Below, piece by piece: positions 1-13,314 of a stretch of 64,000 nt of DNA (within the stretch, counting starts at the first letter, position 1; every line of letters starts with the position of its first letter). A program made the position numbers and the translations under genes. Source of the DNA: Amblyornis subalaris (taxonomy: Eukaryota > Chordata > Aves > Passeriformes > Ptilonorhynchidae); the NCBI GenBank assembly GCA_018881555.1, contig JACAXG010000002.1:22395183-22459182 (forward strand), given 5' to 3'. The notes under the pieces are model-generated. The model ran no database searches. It had not been told where the DNA came from and worked only from the letters and a program-made list of their open reading frames with translations.

Positions 1-181
1 TCCTTAGCGTGTGAAATATTTTATGAATACTTTAAATGAAATGGGCTGAGTGTCTGCCAGGATATAGACACCTTCATTGCTCTGAATTTAAATGATATGT
101 CAGGGGAAAGAAAGAGATTAAAGCTTCATGCATATTTTAAAAGAGAAATTTGGGTCATCCTGCACAAACGTTGAATTCTTC

Positions 182-205
182 TTTTTTTTTTTTTTTTTTT
201 TTTTT
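182..205. repeat. Poly-T tract (24 T)
   Basis: An uninterrupted run of T follows TTCTTC and precedes GACAG. It produces an artificial lysine or phenylalanine run in translated frames. It could be the poly-A tail of an old minus-strand retrocopy, but no matching retrocopy body was recognised next to it. Confidence 0.95.
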
Positions 206-3200
206 GACAGCAAGCAGAGCACTGTGCTTGCCACCATGGGAGGAATGCCTTTCTGTCCTTCACCATTCTTCTTTATCCCCTGCCTCATCAGAGGGGTCAA
301 AAACTGAGGGAGGGAGAAGCGGTGTTTGCTATAGAAATGTGTATGTGCTGTGCGTGCTCCTGACAAGCTGCTTCTCTTCCCTTCCTCCCTCTTCCTCCTG
401 AAACAAATCAAAAGGCATGCTGTTGCCGGGGCCAGNTATGCTGTCTCCCAGAGCACAGTGGTGGTGTGGACAGGAGCGATGGCGTCTTGGGCTCTGCCCT
501 TCAGCCCAGGGGTGGGCAGGGTGGCTGGGACAGTGAGGAATAGGGCAGCACGAGGAGAAGCTGCACAAGCTGTAGGTGGGATATTCAGCTCCTGCCCTCT
601 CCAAAGTCCCCCAAGGCCAGTGTGGCTTTCTTTCCAAATATTTATCTTCAGAAGTGTAAGGCAGGACAGATCAAACCCTTTCAGGAACAAGCAATGACCA
701 CTTTCATTTGCTTTGCTGCACATCTGGATTTGAAGGGACAGGTTTATAAATAGCCTGCTGTAATTAAACTCGGATTTTTTCCAGTACTGCTAAAAAATAC
801 CAGTCCCTGAATAGCCTTGCAAAAAAAGGCTGTGAAATTCAGGGGGGAATAGATGGTGGTGGGTGCCAAACATCTCTAGAAGCTTCTGCACTTCCTCATG
901 GAGAACTGAGATGTGACCATTCTCCTCTATATGATAACCTACGTTTGAGTGAAATGTGTCAACTTTTTGTGTTGCCCATCTTCAGGCAAGAGAAATTCCC
1001 AGCAAGAACGGGACACTTTGCCTGAAGTGCTGATCTGCTATCATCATAAAAATGCTTTAGTTGTGTATGCCCTCTCTCCACCAGACACCAGCAGGGGCCT
1101 GNGAGCTGTGTGGGGCACACCAGCCTGGCCTGCTGCACCCCTCTCTGCTCTCAAGATAAATAAGTTTGCAGCTGCTGTTATGGAGATAAGTCAGGACCAA
1201 AGGCTGGTTTTAAATGCCTTTTTTTCTTGTCTTTGCAAGAGAAACAGAAGAGCTCATGGAGGAATTGAATTCCTTCCCACAAGAATAAAGTAGCTGATGT
1301 GCCCATTGCTGAGGGTAAATGTTACTCGTGATTAAATAGTGACTGGTGATAAATCACTAATAAAGAGGAATGTTCACCCAAGACAAAAGGTGAGCCCTCT
1401 TCTTCTCACCGTAGAGTCCAGGCATCTGAACAGTTTTACTGAGTACTCGAGCAAAATTGCAAGGCAGAAAGGAAGCTTGAAAGCTTCACACATTCAGCCA
1501 GGGGTTTTCCAAACCACAGACTTATAATATTCAGGTTTTTGAATTTCAAGATTTTCTTGAAATTGGGTGTCTTGGGGTGCTCATTTCCAGGTGAAAACTC
1601 CCTGAATGACAGAGAATATCTCAAGAAGGTCCCTTGTGCTTCAAAGCTCTCCTTAGCCATAGTGAGGCACCCAGGCACAAGCAATCCTGACATGCACTGA
1701 AACAACTATCTCTGTGTTAGCAATGTTTTGGACAAAATGTCTGTAGGCTTTTCCCTTTCTCCCTTTGGTGAAAGAATAGGATCTGCTTGTTAGAAATGTA
1801 CTGCCTGCATTTTGAATGAGGAAGCTGTACTGCACAGGCTCTTCTTGGCACGAGCGGATGGATAGTCTTTATTCCTCAGGTGAATTCACTTTATTTCCTC
1901 TTGAATCCAATACAGTATTTTTACTAGTAGTACTGTTTTCTCCAATCTAATCTGGGTTTGTTTTGCTTTAAAGAAACTATTTGTAATACCGATCAAAAGA
2001 GAAGTACCAAGAGTTCATAATGATCTTGTTAGTTACAGATGCCTACATACTAACAAATTAACACGAGTCTTTAAAATTTCATAGTCATTTCTCCAGGTTC
2101 TCTTTTGCAGTAACTTGATAGTCGACCTGCAGAGGAAGTTGTCTTCTTCCTGGTCAGTATTGACACCATTAAGTGTGGTCTGCGGTGAGGACAGACTCCT
2201 TGCTGGGCAGCACAGGGAGGAGTGCCATTGCTGAATGATGAACCAAAAGAATTCAAAAATAAAAATCTCCATTCTGCAAATGCAGTCCATGGCTAGATTA
2301 GCCAATAAACCTTTCTGTAGGTGTTGCCCTCAAGGCTGCCCCTCTGTGAAGGGACACTTCAGTCGGAGAGACTTAGATGTTTCTAAAATGGCCTGTGACA
2401 GTTTCAACTTTTCCCTCTGTGTATGTTAGCTGGAAAGGGTTGTGCTATTGGGTCTGCCTCAGGACAAGGTCAGACACATTTTTCAATAGCTCGCAAAATG
2501 TCAANTGGTGGGAAGAGTGATTGATAGGACAAGTGAAAGGTGCACGAGAGCAGAATGCACAGAGATTTAAGTCAGGATTGGTTTCAACCCTTGCTTTCAG
2601 TTTGTCTGTGCCAAGNATGGGCAATAAAAGCTCACCCAGCTCCTTTCCATTCCTTGGCTCAAGACAAACCGAGTCAGGCATCCCTTCACCTCTCCCTGAA
2701 GCTCCTGCAGTGGGTGCAGCAGAGGCAATGGATACACTGATGACCACAGCCAGGGCTGGCAGCAGGTGAGACATGAGACGTGCACTCAGGCTTTGCTGTG
2801 CTCCCTTGTATAGCAAGGGGGAGGGGTCAGAGGAGGGTTGTTAATACCTAGAAAAAGCATTACTAAGTAGTAATAAAAATCTTTGAGCCATGGCTGAGGA
2901 ATATTTTCACTGTGGCTGTTGGACTAAGATGAGCAGTGCCTCCTGCCCGCACTGAGGCCAAACCCGTTTCCATGATGCTCTGGCACACGAGGGATCACTG
3001 GTGCATGGGAGCACCTGTTGCTGATGAGGTGCATCAGACACCATTTACATGGGGAGTGCAGGAAGTCTAGCTTATAACAGGGATAGAACTCTTCATTTCC
3101 CACAGCTAAAGGCTGGACCCTAAAATGGAGCGAGATACAGAGGTAGAAGGACCTCCTGCCAGACCTTCGGTGCCCACAGGGTGGGCTAAGATCCCAAGCT

Positions 3201-5505
3201 TGCTCAGGAGTGAAGCAAAGGGACAAAGTCAAGTGCTTTTTTTCTTTTTTATCTGAAGGAAATAGGAAGAGAACTGCAAATGCAACACTTGTGATCACCA
3301 CGATCCAAGATCTATCCACTTAAACTAATCCTGTATATTTTGTCCTGTTCTCATCAGTGCTGCTAATCTCTGTCTGCATGGCCATGAGTCTTCCTTGTGA
3401 AACTACTGTATTTCTGTAATCCTGATGTTTCTTCTCCTGAAAGAGCATAATCTGACCGCTCTTTGTCAAAGGATCAAACAGTTGTGTCCGAGCTTTTGAA
3501 GGTGTTCATAATATCCTCTGGTTCATTTCCATCTAACAATGCACATACACAGCCCGAAGCCCTGTCAGAGCACTGAACATAGGAGTGGGGGCTTTTCAGT
3601 CAGGAGAATTCAATCCCAGACAACACCAGTGGGCAGCAGCAGCCAAGGATGTGTGGTGCTCACTGCCATGTCTGTGCCTTGGTGACCAGTGGCACTGGGA
3701 GCTGCTGGGGAAAGGTGAGGCTACCAGCATTGCAGGATGGGGACAGAAAGCACCATGGTCTGGCTGGGAAGGAGTGCTGGGAGCTGCTGCTCTGTAAATT
3801 CAGGAGAGAAATTCAGATGGAGGGAAAAGGAGGACAGGGAAGGCAATGTCAGCTGCCAGCAGTGGGCAGGAGGCAAACCGCTGCAACACAGCCCCGAGAT
3901 GCTGAGTGATGCTCCCCCATGACACTCCCTTCCCAAGGGGCCACTTCCCAGAAAAAGCCAGATGCCTGAGCAAAGCACTAGCTTTTTCCACTCCCTTGGC
4001 TATTCCTCTGCAGGCACACGAGGCAGCAGCACTCCACCATAATGCACAAGCACAGNCTGACAATCTCCAAACCATGGTTCAGCAGACATTAATGCGGCCA
4101 ATCCAGCGAACCCAGAGATTTTAACAATTAACAGGCTGATCTGGAACTTGATGAAAGAAAACTTGCATTCTGTGCTAGCTCCACAGGAGGAGAGGAAAAA
4201 AAATCCCAGGTCTTCCTGCACTAGAGTCTGTGGATCCAGGAAAATCATGCTGTATGTAAATGAAATGTTAACTTTTTGGCTGAATTTGGTCCTTTGGGTA
4301 CTAGTTAGGAAGCTTTTTAAAGTCTGGGGACTTTTTTCCCCCCTCTTATTTTATGAGAAATGGATTTAGTTTTGTGCAGTTCTGCTAATCTCAATTCTGG
4401 AAGTGGGACAGTTTTCCTGGGTTACTGACATGGTGTGGCAGGGGATTCAAGACAGGAGTTGTAGTATCTCAGTTTTGTGGTCAGGTTGAAAACCACTGAT
4501 TTGTTTAGCATCTAATTGCAAATACACAGGCTAGTGTGTGGATGCTGATTAGAGGAGATGCTATTTAGTTGTGGTGGAAATTTTCATCCAGAAGTGTCAA
4601 GATGCTTTCCAAGGGAGCATGTGCAATCTCCACTTGACATAGACACACATACACTGAGATGGAGCTACTTGCCCAAAGCTGTCCAGCTCGGCCCAAACAG
4701 AACATCCAGCACCACATTTGGGCATTTTATTCCTATTTTCTAGGACGTGGTGCCTCTGAAATACATTTCAGGCATGCCACAGATGCAAGGCTGACCTCTT
4801 CTTGGTTCGTTTGTCTCAAGAAGAAACAAATTCTTCACTCTGTACACCGAAGCAATTCAAAGCGTTCCAAAGTCAGATTTAGAATATATAAGTGCAGAGC
4901 TAATAAATTTATTTTTATTTGAAGGTCAGTTTATGTAATGGATTTTTTTGCTTTAATTAAACAGAAACCATGTTGTGTTCTGTATTAATGTGCATATAAA
5001 TAATAGTACTACAGTGCTGTGATATTTTTAGATATTCTTTCTGGAGATCTGTGTGAAACCCTAAACCTAAGACACAGAAAATGTCACTACTGCTGCCTCA
5101 GACTGCTACTCTCTGAGAGTTCCTTTTATCCCCATTTTAATCATTTGAGACTGACTTGCCGCATAAATGGTTTGTTTCCAAACATCCAAGGCAGGTCTGA
5201 GCTTTGACTTCTTGCCATGCTCCTCTCATGGAACCCATCTATCATGGATGAAGGCTTCTCCCTCTCCCTTTTCTCCTTGGATAAGGACCTTGCCAACTCC
5301 TCTGTGTTCCCCTGGCTCTGTGTTCTGGCATCCATCCAGACCTCCTTTTCCCTGCCACACAGCGTGAGGGACATCTCTCAGCCTGCCATAAATGACCACG
5401 GAGAAATGTCAGCTTAAGCAATAACAAAATGCAAATAATGCAAGTGCTGTAGGGAACCCAGCAGCAAAGTGGGCTCTGTGTGCGTGCATATGTGTATATA
5501 TACGC

Positions 5506-5523
5506 TGTGTGTGTGTGTGTGTG
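5506..5523. repeat. (TG)9 microsatellite
   Basis: Nine perfect TG units follow a purine-pyrimidine alternating stretch (GTGCATATGTGTATATATACGC). Confidence 0.95.
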
Positions 5524-5675
5524 ACTTCTGGCCACCAAGTGATGTTCCAGAAGGGCCTGTGGAACAAGGTCAGGACAAGCAATCAATGTGCTTGGAACAC
5601 TTAATTCATTTCTTCCTTAATCACTCCACCCCAGGCTGGGGGAGAGAATCAACAATTCACCTTATTCCTGCGTAT

Positions 5676-5697
5676 GCAGCCCAGCAGGCTGGGCTGC
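5676..5697. repeat. Perfect 10-bp inverted repeat (GC-rich hairpin)
   Basis: The arms GCAGCCCAGC and GCTGGGCTGC are exact reverse complements separated by AG. A two-base loop is tight, so in single strands the innermost pair would probably open. No gene or repeat family was recognised around it. Confidence 0.85.
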
Positions 5698-6393
5698 CTG
5701 CTGTGAGCACCCAGCGGTGGAAGGTGATGCTGGGTTTATTTTTCTGATTATGTTGCCTCACACACACTAAGCACAACTCCTATCCCTTAAAAGAGGGNAG
5801 AAAAGTTCCTTGGAGAAACACAGTTGCTGCAAATCCTGTCAGGCACACACACAACATGGTGTGCCTCCTTCAAAGGTACACAAGGGCTTTGCTCCAGCAC
5901 TGAATAGCGAACAGAGGGGTGAACAGGCAGCTGGCAAAATGGAGAGGGAAAAGCATGTAAGTGCAGAAATGACACATCCAGCCTCCACAGCTCTTTGAAT
6001 TTAGTAGATTTTTTTGCTTGAAATATGCATAAGTTCAGAATAACAGTGAACCTTCAGAGTGTTTTACTGTACTTTTAGTGGTCAAGTTGTTTGAAAGATG
6101 GAAAAAATCACGTTAGCATCATCACCTGCTAAATACATTGAAGCTTTAACTCACTTAACTGAGTGAGCAATGTCTGCCCCTCTCAGGAGTTGGGGAAAGA
6201 CTCTTGTGAGTGAATGGAAGGTGTACACAAAAAAAATGAATAGCAGCACTAAATGCACCAGCAGCTGCAGAGCCCAGATCATCTCCCAGGTTTGGGAATA
6301 TGGAGCAATGAAGATTTACCCACCATGGAGGGGGCCCAGGTGAAGTGTTCAAACAAACTGGGCATGCACAAATCTTTGGGTCCATTGGGAAGT

Positions 6394-6822
6394 ACCCATG
6401 AGTGTTGATGGAGCTGCCAGATGTCATTGCAAGGCCACTCCTGATAATCTTTGTACAGTCCTGGCACTGAGGATCCTGGAGACTGGAAGAAAGCAAATGT
6501 CATTGGCATCTTCAAGGAGGGCAAGAAAGGGTTGCAGGAAACTACAGACTGGTCAGTCTCACACTGATCCCTGGGAAGGAGACGGAACAACTTCTGCTGG
6601 AAACTATTTCTGAACCCATTAAAGACGAGAAAGTGATCGTAAGTAATCAGGATGGATTTATGAAGGGAAAACCATGTGTGACCAACGTGATCGACTTCTA
6701 CAGCAAAATTATTTGCTTGGTGGAAGAGGGGAGAGCAGTGGATGGTATCACCTTGAGTTTAGGAAGCCTTTCAGCACTGTCCACTGTAACATCCTCATAG
6801 ACAAACTGATGAATTGTGGATC
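6394..6822 (+). mobile_element. CR1 LINE fragment, reverse-transcriptase region, decayed
   Basis: The stretch matches my knowledge of the reverse-transcriptase part of avian CR1 non-LTR retrotransposons. It includes the segment GACTGGAAGAAAGC followed by a frame reading WKKANV..IFK from about 6484. It continues through the characteristic 'ACTACAGACTGGTCAGTCTCAC', 'CCTGGGAAGGAGACGGAACA' and 'GAGAGCAGTGGATGGTATC' blocks to 'AACATCCTCATAGACAAACTGATGAA'. No single frame stays open, so it is a non-coding relic. It is truncated at both ends and lacks the CR1 3' terminal repeat. The boundaries are approximate. CR1 is the dominant LINE of birds and reptiles, which supports the taxonomic call. Confidence 0.85.
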
Positions 6823-9800
6823 CTATTGCAGCTGTCGGTTAATTTGTCTGTAAGGCAGTAACAGTGCAGTTGTGNTCTTATTTAGAAAAGAGATCGTATT
6901 TCTTTCCTGAACTAGATGTTCTTACTTTATGTGATCAAGGTCTTTGACTNACTCTTTTGCTTTGTAAAGTCACCACTTGTATGTTACAGACAATCTGATT
7001 TTGTTTAATTTGTGGAAATAGTTTGTTGCCAACTCCACCTTGTACAAATCAATCTATTGGGACTTTAGAAAACTGTACAGTTTGCAAGTGTACGAGCCCT
7101 GCTGGTAGATACATCATACTGTGTGCATCTCCCAGGAGAAAATAACAGTAGAATCATACTTTTTTTTTGCTTTTTTTTTTTNGACAATTAAGAAAAATCC
7201 TCAGTTAAAATCATTGTTTTCTCTTTTGCAGGGAAAGCGTTTCTGCTTCGAATTCCAGAGCTGCTGGGAAGAGTTTACTGCCCAAATGAGGTATCTGAAG
7301 GCCTAAGTCTCCTTTGTTTATGCAAGCTGGGATCACTAACGAGCCTTGAGAAGGTCAAGGCAAAGTTTAGCCAGTGATTTAGGGTTAACCTTTTCTTTTT
7401 AAAAAGGGATCATTTTTGTTTTTATCCTTAGAATCTCAATATGTTTTGGAGCCAGACCGCAAATACTTAGTCTTAAGCTGCCTGGTATGCCCAGGTTGTT
7501 AACTGCTCTCTCAGCCATTTGGGGGTCATTTTTTGTACTGACCTTTATAGCCACTGCAGCAGAACTTCAGGGAAGATTTGGGACTTTTAAAAAATGCCAG
7601 CACTTTGAGAAAACAATTTTCTTTTTAAATTGGTGAAAGTCTAGGTGTTTTCAGCTCTTCTTGCCTCGAAGATACAAANGGATGTTTGAGGTAGCAGGGT
7701 CTGAGCAGATCATCACTTTTGCTTGAGTGACTTGCAGCACACCCCATACTGGGCCAGCACTGGGAAGGCTGGTGAACTGCCCTGCATGANCAGCTTTGCC
7801 TGTGCACACTCTTTGAGCTGGTTCAGTGCATGTAGTGCCACCAGGGCAGCGGCAAACCCAGGCTCTGAAGCTGCCACTGGCCAGGAGCAGGATATACTCT
7901 CTCACTGGCTCTCCATGGCGATAATTAATTTTTATGAATGAGGGTGAGGGAAAGGATGTTAGAAACAGATTGATTATAATAGGCTTTTAATTAAAATATT
8001 CCAACCACAATTTAAACTAAAAATATCCTATTACTTATCTTTGCTATTTCATGGGCACTCAGGCAGCGGGTGATAATGTAACTAATGATCTGATTGTCAC
8101 TGACTTGGATAATGAAGTGTGTCTGGGGGCTGATGGGATTATGCCATCAATCAAGGCCCTTTGCAGCGTTCCCTCCCTCAGCAGAGCTCCCTGCAGGGCA
8201 GTGACTGCCTGTGCCAGCTCCCTCCCAGCTGTGACCTTTACTGTGTCTCTCCAAAGTGATGAGCTCCCACGAGGGGCGCAGAAGTTGGGATGAAAACAGC
8301 TGAAGTTGGATGATCTGCATGTGGTTCTAATACTTCAGGGATGATTTTGCTGGGAGGTGGCCGCTTTGTGGCCAGTAAATCACATTTATTGAAACAGTTA
8401 CTGACAAAAGAAGGGTGCAGAAACTGGGTCCTGCCACCCCAGCTCTGACATAAAGAAGACAACCAGTTGTTGTCCAGATTAACAGGAGGGTGAGGGCCAT
8501 TAACATGCCACAGCACACCCCAGCTTCCAGAGGAAAGAGCTCAGCTTGAAAATCCCGTGGGAGCTTTCAAATAGCTCAGCTGAATGCAGACTTGGGTAGT
8601 TGTGCTCAAGGCATGACAGCCACCACAGCACCTGAGTGGGGCTTTCAAGGACCAGAGTGGGACCTGCCAGACTCCAGAGCCTGTCTGACAGCTGGGATTT
8701 GTTTGCAGCAGGACAGAGGGTCCTCACCAGCCCATCCTGTCCTGCTACATGGCAGGTCTGGACTTGCTCCACACACCAGAATTACTTTCAGGCCACCTTA
8801 AAACAGTTTCTTGAATAGCTCAAGCATCTGTGCATTGGGGGAAGACAGATCACCTCAAAGCTTGTGTCATCACTCACTCTGATCAGAGCTCTCTCCCTTC
8901 CCTGTTGTCGCATTGCCCTCAATTAAGTGACAATAAATTAGGCATCATCTCATTTAACCATTATGAGATCAAGAATAGCAAAAGGTTACAAAACACATTG
9001 GGCCATTAAATCCTGCTGTCCAAGTTGCCCGTAGAAAGGCACATTGGCTGGCTCCTGTGAATGGCTACATCTAAGCAGACAGCTGGGTGTTTCCTCCCTG
9101 TCCCCCCCAGCCCATGTACATATAGTTAGAAATACAGACTTTTTAAAGAGTTTGTTTCTGTAAGTGACTTCAGAGTCCTGCAAAACAATTTGATAAATTA
9201 ATGAGTAGCTATAATTACAGGGAGTGCAGTGAGTTCTTGCTCCAATTACTGCATTAGCTTCAAGATCTCAGCCAAACTGGTTTCTGCGATAGGCCTGCTC
9301 CACAACCTGGACATCATCAATACCATCCACCCCAAAAAGTACAGCAATTAATACATCATCAAAGAATTAACAGCAAAAAAAAAATAGTTGTAAACCAAAT
9401 GTAGCGATTAAAGAGGGNTTTTTTTCCCCTAAAAGTAAATTACTGAATTGGAAAGTACAAGGAGCTGTTTGTTGTCTCATCAGAGAAAGCAGTCGGTCAC
9501 AGATGCAAGTATTTTGAACTACTTCTCTCCACAGGCTCAGAACAGCAATCCTGCAAACAAGGCAAGAGGCTGATTTGGCTTCACACTGCCTTGTCCTCTG
9601 TGTGCTCAGGAGGGGTAAGGCTTACATTTTCTGTGATGGAAGCAATGGGCTGCAGCCCTGTGCCACAGTCAGCTGAAATACGTAACAAGCTGCATCTTGC
9701 CAGGGCTGGAAAGGGCAAGTCAGCATCTTGAGAAGCCAGGAAAATCCAGCTTCTATCTCAGTCCACACTGAAGCACTGTCACCAGTTTTGGGGCTGGGAG

Positions 9801-11924
9801 CCGNCTCCTGACCTGACCCCAAGGTACAGCTTGGCCCTGGGAGCTGGGCTGGCAGTGAACTGGTCCAGCACTGGGCCAGGATATGGCTGGGCCTCCACCC
9901 CAATACTGGCTGACAGCAGTGGACTCTGAAACACCCTCCTTTGGCACCTGGGGCCACCTCAAAGCTCAATACAACCCATTTGGTCTGGGAGGGGTTTTTG
10001 GCATCCCCCTGGCTGCAGTCAGGGATGATCTGTGTTCCCATGTTTTAATGCAGGAGAGAAAAGCTTTTTTGATACAAAATTCTATTCAGATCCCACTCAA
10101 GGAGGGGTTTTCAGCCAGAAAACTCTCTTACAACCACCTTCAGCATTACAATTCAGTCACTCAGCAGGAGATACCATTTTTCTCAACCAGAACTAGACAA
10201 TGGTTTCCTTTTGCCTTTCTTCAGGCAAATGCTTTCCACAGGTACACAGACCATTAAATCAGTTTTCTGGTCTATTAATACCTACAGGTTACATTCTTCA
10301 GGGGAGCTGCCAAACTGCTCATAAAAGCGCCTCGAAGCATTAGCTGAACATATCAGGTTCCCCACAAACTGAGCAGACTCCAACCCAATGACTTGAAGCA
10401 TGCCTTCATCTCCATGAAATTCAGACCTGCGACACCAAGAAAAGGAGGAGAAAAGCAGCAGCTGCCCCCAAAAGGGGAGTGACTGACACAAAGCAGGAAA
10501 ACAAATATGCACATACTAAAATGTAATTAAATACCATTATTCATGGTAAACACTTTCCCTTGCCACTTGGAAATTTTCCAAGTATACTGAACCCACTCAC
10601 TTACAAAACAAACGACCCAGCATCATTAGCACATCCTGCAGACTTAATTTACATAAGATAGGTGATCTGCTGCGAATTTACCTGTTCTAAGTGGAACTCA
10701 TTCAAGATGCTGCAGTGTTATTTGCAGCATTATTGTTGTTTAAGGCTTCCTTTTTATCCACACATGGAGTCGTATTTTGTTTGTGGAATAAAAGGCAACA
10801 GAACATTTTCTAACACTGCTGTTGTTAGCAGTGCTTTAGTCATTGTACAGTGAAAAATAAATCTGACTTTGAGCAGCTCGCAAAAGGCCAGCCTCGGAAA
10901 TTGTACGGAATGCTGGCATCTGTGCAGCCCTTTACACGTATTTACACAGGGCACAGAGTGTTTTGAATTGAGCTAGAAGGCCATCATGCAACACCCAGTC
11001 ACAATGCTGGAGAAAAGCAAGTGATGTCTACCATATATAATGCATTAGCTAATTTGAGTGCGTTTCCCACGTCTTTGAAAACAAGAGGTAGTGTCAGCTT
11101 TTGTGCTCTGCACCATGGAGTGTGAGGGGAGAAGAGAGGAACACCACTCTACGTGCAAAGCTCATTCAGCACCCAATGTTCCAAACAGGCTCTAAGATGT
11201 ATCACAGGGAACTGTCAGAAAATAAACCCTTTTCTGGCAACCTCACTTCCCTCCACACTTAACCTTTGACTTTTCCTCAGAGTAACCTGACATGGAAGTC
11301 TACATTGCTTGGTTGCGTTGGACTACACTGACCCGCAGTATTTCATGCAGCAGGAACTACTGCTCAGTCTGACCACCCACCCATTTGTGCTTTCCAGCTG
11401 AAAAGTAGGAATTAAAAATGCATTTCCTTTCTGATGACCAGTTTTCTCCTTGGTACCACACCCACTGCTGGGTACATTTCGCCCGTGTGTCACTGGCTTT
11501 GCGGCAACATGTTTCAAAGCTGATGGATCTTTCAGGAACTTTGAAACTGGCTATCATAACACCTCTGCCTACTATTTTGTGCTTAGTCTTTTAAACAGAC
11601 CTACCTGTGGTCTCTTCAATCAGCATCCAAGATGGGCAACAGGAGAATCTGTCTAAAAAAGCATCAGGGAACTCTGCTNTAAAGTCCTTTCACCATGCAG
11701 AAATAATATTTTTGGTATCAAGGCCTTAATTAAAAAACAACCAAAACATAAGGCCAGGAAGAGAGAGGTTGGAGAGCTGGTTCACTGGTACTCCAGTAGA
11801 AAAACAGATCACTGAAGGGAAGCTGGGGTTAGTGTGGGGAAGATGTTTCATGATTCCTTTCTTGCCTCCAGCTTTGGTTACTTCTGTGACATGCCAGATA
11901 TTGGACAAATGAGAACCATGAAAA
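6823..11924. other. Intergenic sequence, no gene recognised
   Basis: The longest frame is about 139 codons (9622-10041, minus). It has no recognisable domain and no start or splice context that would make it a gene. AT-rich blocks alternate with moderately GC-rich ones, and no repeat family was recognised. Confidence 0.65.
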
Positions 11925-11943
11925 ACTCACTTTTGTAACAAAA

Positions 11944-11949
11944 TTTATT
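11944..11949 (-). terminator. CEP85L: Distal polyadenylation signal AATAAA (candidate)
   Basis: The plus strand reads TTTATT, so the minus strand reads AATAAA. Cleavage would be expected about 15-25 bases further, near 11,920-11,930, and T-rich and GT-containing sequence follows on the minus strand. Confidence 0.5.
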
Positions 11950-12027
11950 TCTGCTCTGTGGATACAAATCCCAAACATCAACAAACAAATTCCAGTGGAA
12001 AAATACCAGTCATTAACAATGAAAACT

Positions 12028-12033
12028 TTTATT
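12028..12033 (-). terminator. CEP85L: Alternative AATAAA signal
   Basis: TTTATT on the plus strand lies in an AT-rich (TTA)n stretch about 80 bases upstream of the distal signal in transcript direction. The low-complexity context makes a chance match quite possible. Confidence 0.3.
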
Positions 12034-12640
12034 ATTATTTAATAAATAGAACTTTGGCATTCAAAATTCTAGCTGTAAACCCTACTTTAAAAAAAATTAC
12101 AAAAAGAGGCAAGAACAACAAGCCTAAAGCTGAGCCAGCCAGTGGCTCCTTTACTTTTTACAATGAACACATTGTGATTAAGTCATGACAACTCTATTTA
12201 CATATGAGGTATTCTGAGCAGTTCAAAAATTGAACCCAATTTACAAAACTACCAGTCTTCAGGGACTGATCCAGTACATATGTCAGCTGTGCTTTTANGA
12301 GAGAGCTCCAGACACCCCTCCCCACTGAACTAATGATATACTGTAATTAATATACACAGAAAAAACACATTATGATTTGTGTTTCCTGCTCACACATCAT
12401 ATTCAAAGAAGCTGCATACTACAACCAGCCTAACATTCAAAGTGTACACCTAGTACCTAGTTTAAGTACTTCTGTTTCTAGACATTATGCAAGAGTTCTT
12501 ACTACAAAAGCTTATTAACAAAGTAATAGTGAGAAGGTGAGAAGAAAACAAGGTGCAGTCATCAGCATCCTAACAACTTATCTGAAGTTCAAGGGGAATA
12601 TACACTTTCTTCAAGCTAAAAAGGCACAAAGGTATGCAGC

Positions 12641-12883
12641 TGTGGAATTAATATTGCTAATGAGCTACTGGAATAAATCATCCCTTTAGATAATAACCAT
12701 TGATCTGTCTGCAGTCTAAGAATGCAGATTAGTTCAGAAGATCTTTTCTCCATTCATGACAGAACTTGTCACATCAATGAGAAGAGCACAATTATACTTC
12801 CAACTCCACCTGCAATCACACCACTGAGCAGGACAAGGAAAACTGGAGCAAATTATGCCCTGATGGAGAGACTGCAGTGTGCC
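12641..12883. repeat. Direct duplication, copy A (243 bp)
   Basis: This segment matches 14498-14739 in the same orientation. By hand alignment there are about 18 substitutions and one single-base gap over 242 aligned positions, roughly 92-93% identity. It begins at TGTGGAATTAA and ends at GTGTGCC. The flanks do not match. It lies in the distal part of the probable CEP85L 3' UTR. It could be a local segmental duplication or two insertions of one unrecognised element. Confidence 0.95.
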
Positions 12884-13314
12884 GTCACTGCCCGTGCTAT
12901 GGCAGCAGGTCGCAGAGGAAAGGGTTTGCTTTCTTCCTTTCCTTGTGCTCTTACCCTGCAAGAAAAATGTCCGAAAAATGTCCAAAAAACGTTTGAAACA
13001 AAAGGCGGGCAGTGAGGGCAATGGAAAGAAGGAAACCTTTTGTGAAAAGGACGAATTTCAGCTCTTGAATAACTTCATGACCACCGTCAATTTCAAATGC
13101 TGGAGCCCGAGTGGGTGGTTACAGCAAATCTCCACAATTTCACACACCTGTCACACCACAAAGCTGCACAGCAGAGTTTAGCAACCTAAATCACACTTAC
13201 ATGACTGAGCTGTGTTACTTCTACATAGTAAATACTTCTATAGAGTAAATACATCATCTATAGCTTGTCCGAAGACAGTTACTTTCCATGTCTTTTTCAA
13301 AATACATTCTTAAA

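Larger units (their letters stand above)
1..6393. other. Intergenic sequence downstream of CEP85L, no gene recognised
   Basis: I see no exon with a plausible protein and splice sites on either strand. The longest open frames, including about 200 codons at 118-723 on the minus strand, run through homopolymers and low-complexity sequence and resemble no protein I know. The stretch holds a poly-T tract, a TG microsatellite and one perfect hairpin, listed separately. By synteny with mammals the next gene on this side would be SLC35F1, but none of its exons was recognised. Confidence 0.7.

Noticed and set aside
118..723. 201-codon minus-strand open frame, the longest in the window
   Set aside because: It runs through the poly-T tract (a lysine run on the minus strand) and an N, has low-complexity composition and no domain, and lacks splice or promoter context.
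9622..10041. 139-codon minus-strand open frame in intergenic DNA
   Set aside because: No family resemblance and overlapping open frames in other phases; a few frames this long are expected in 64 kb.
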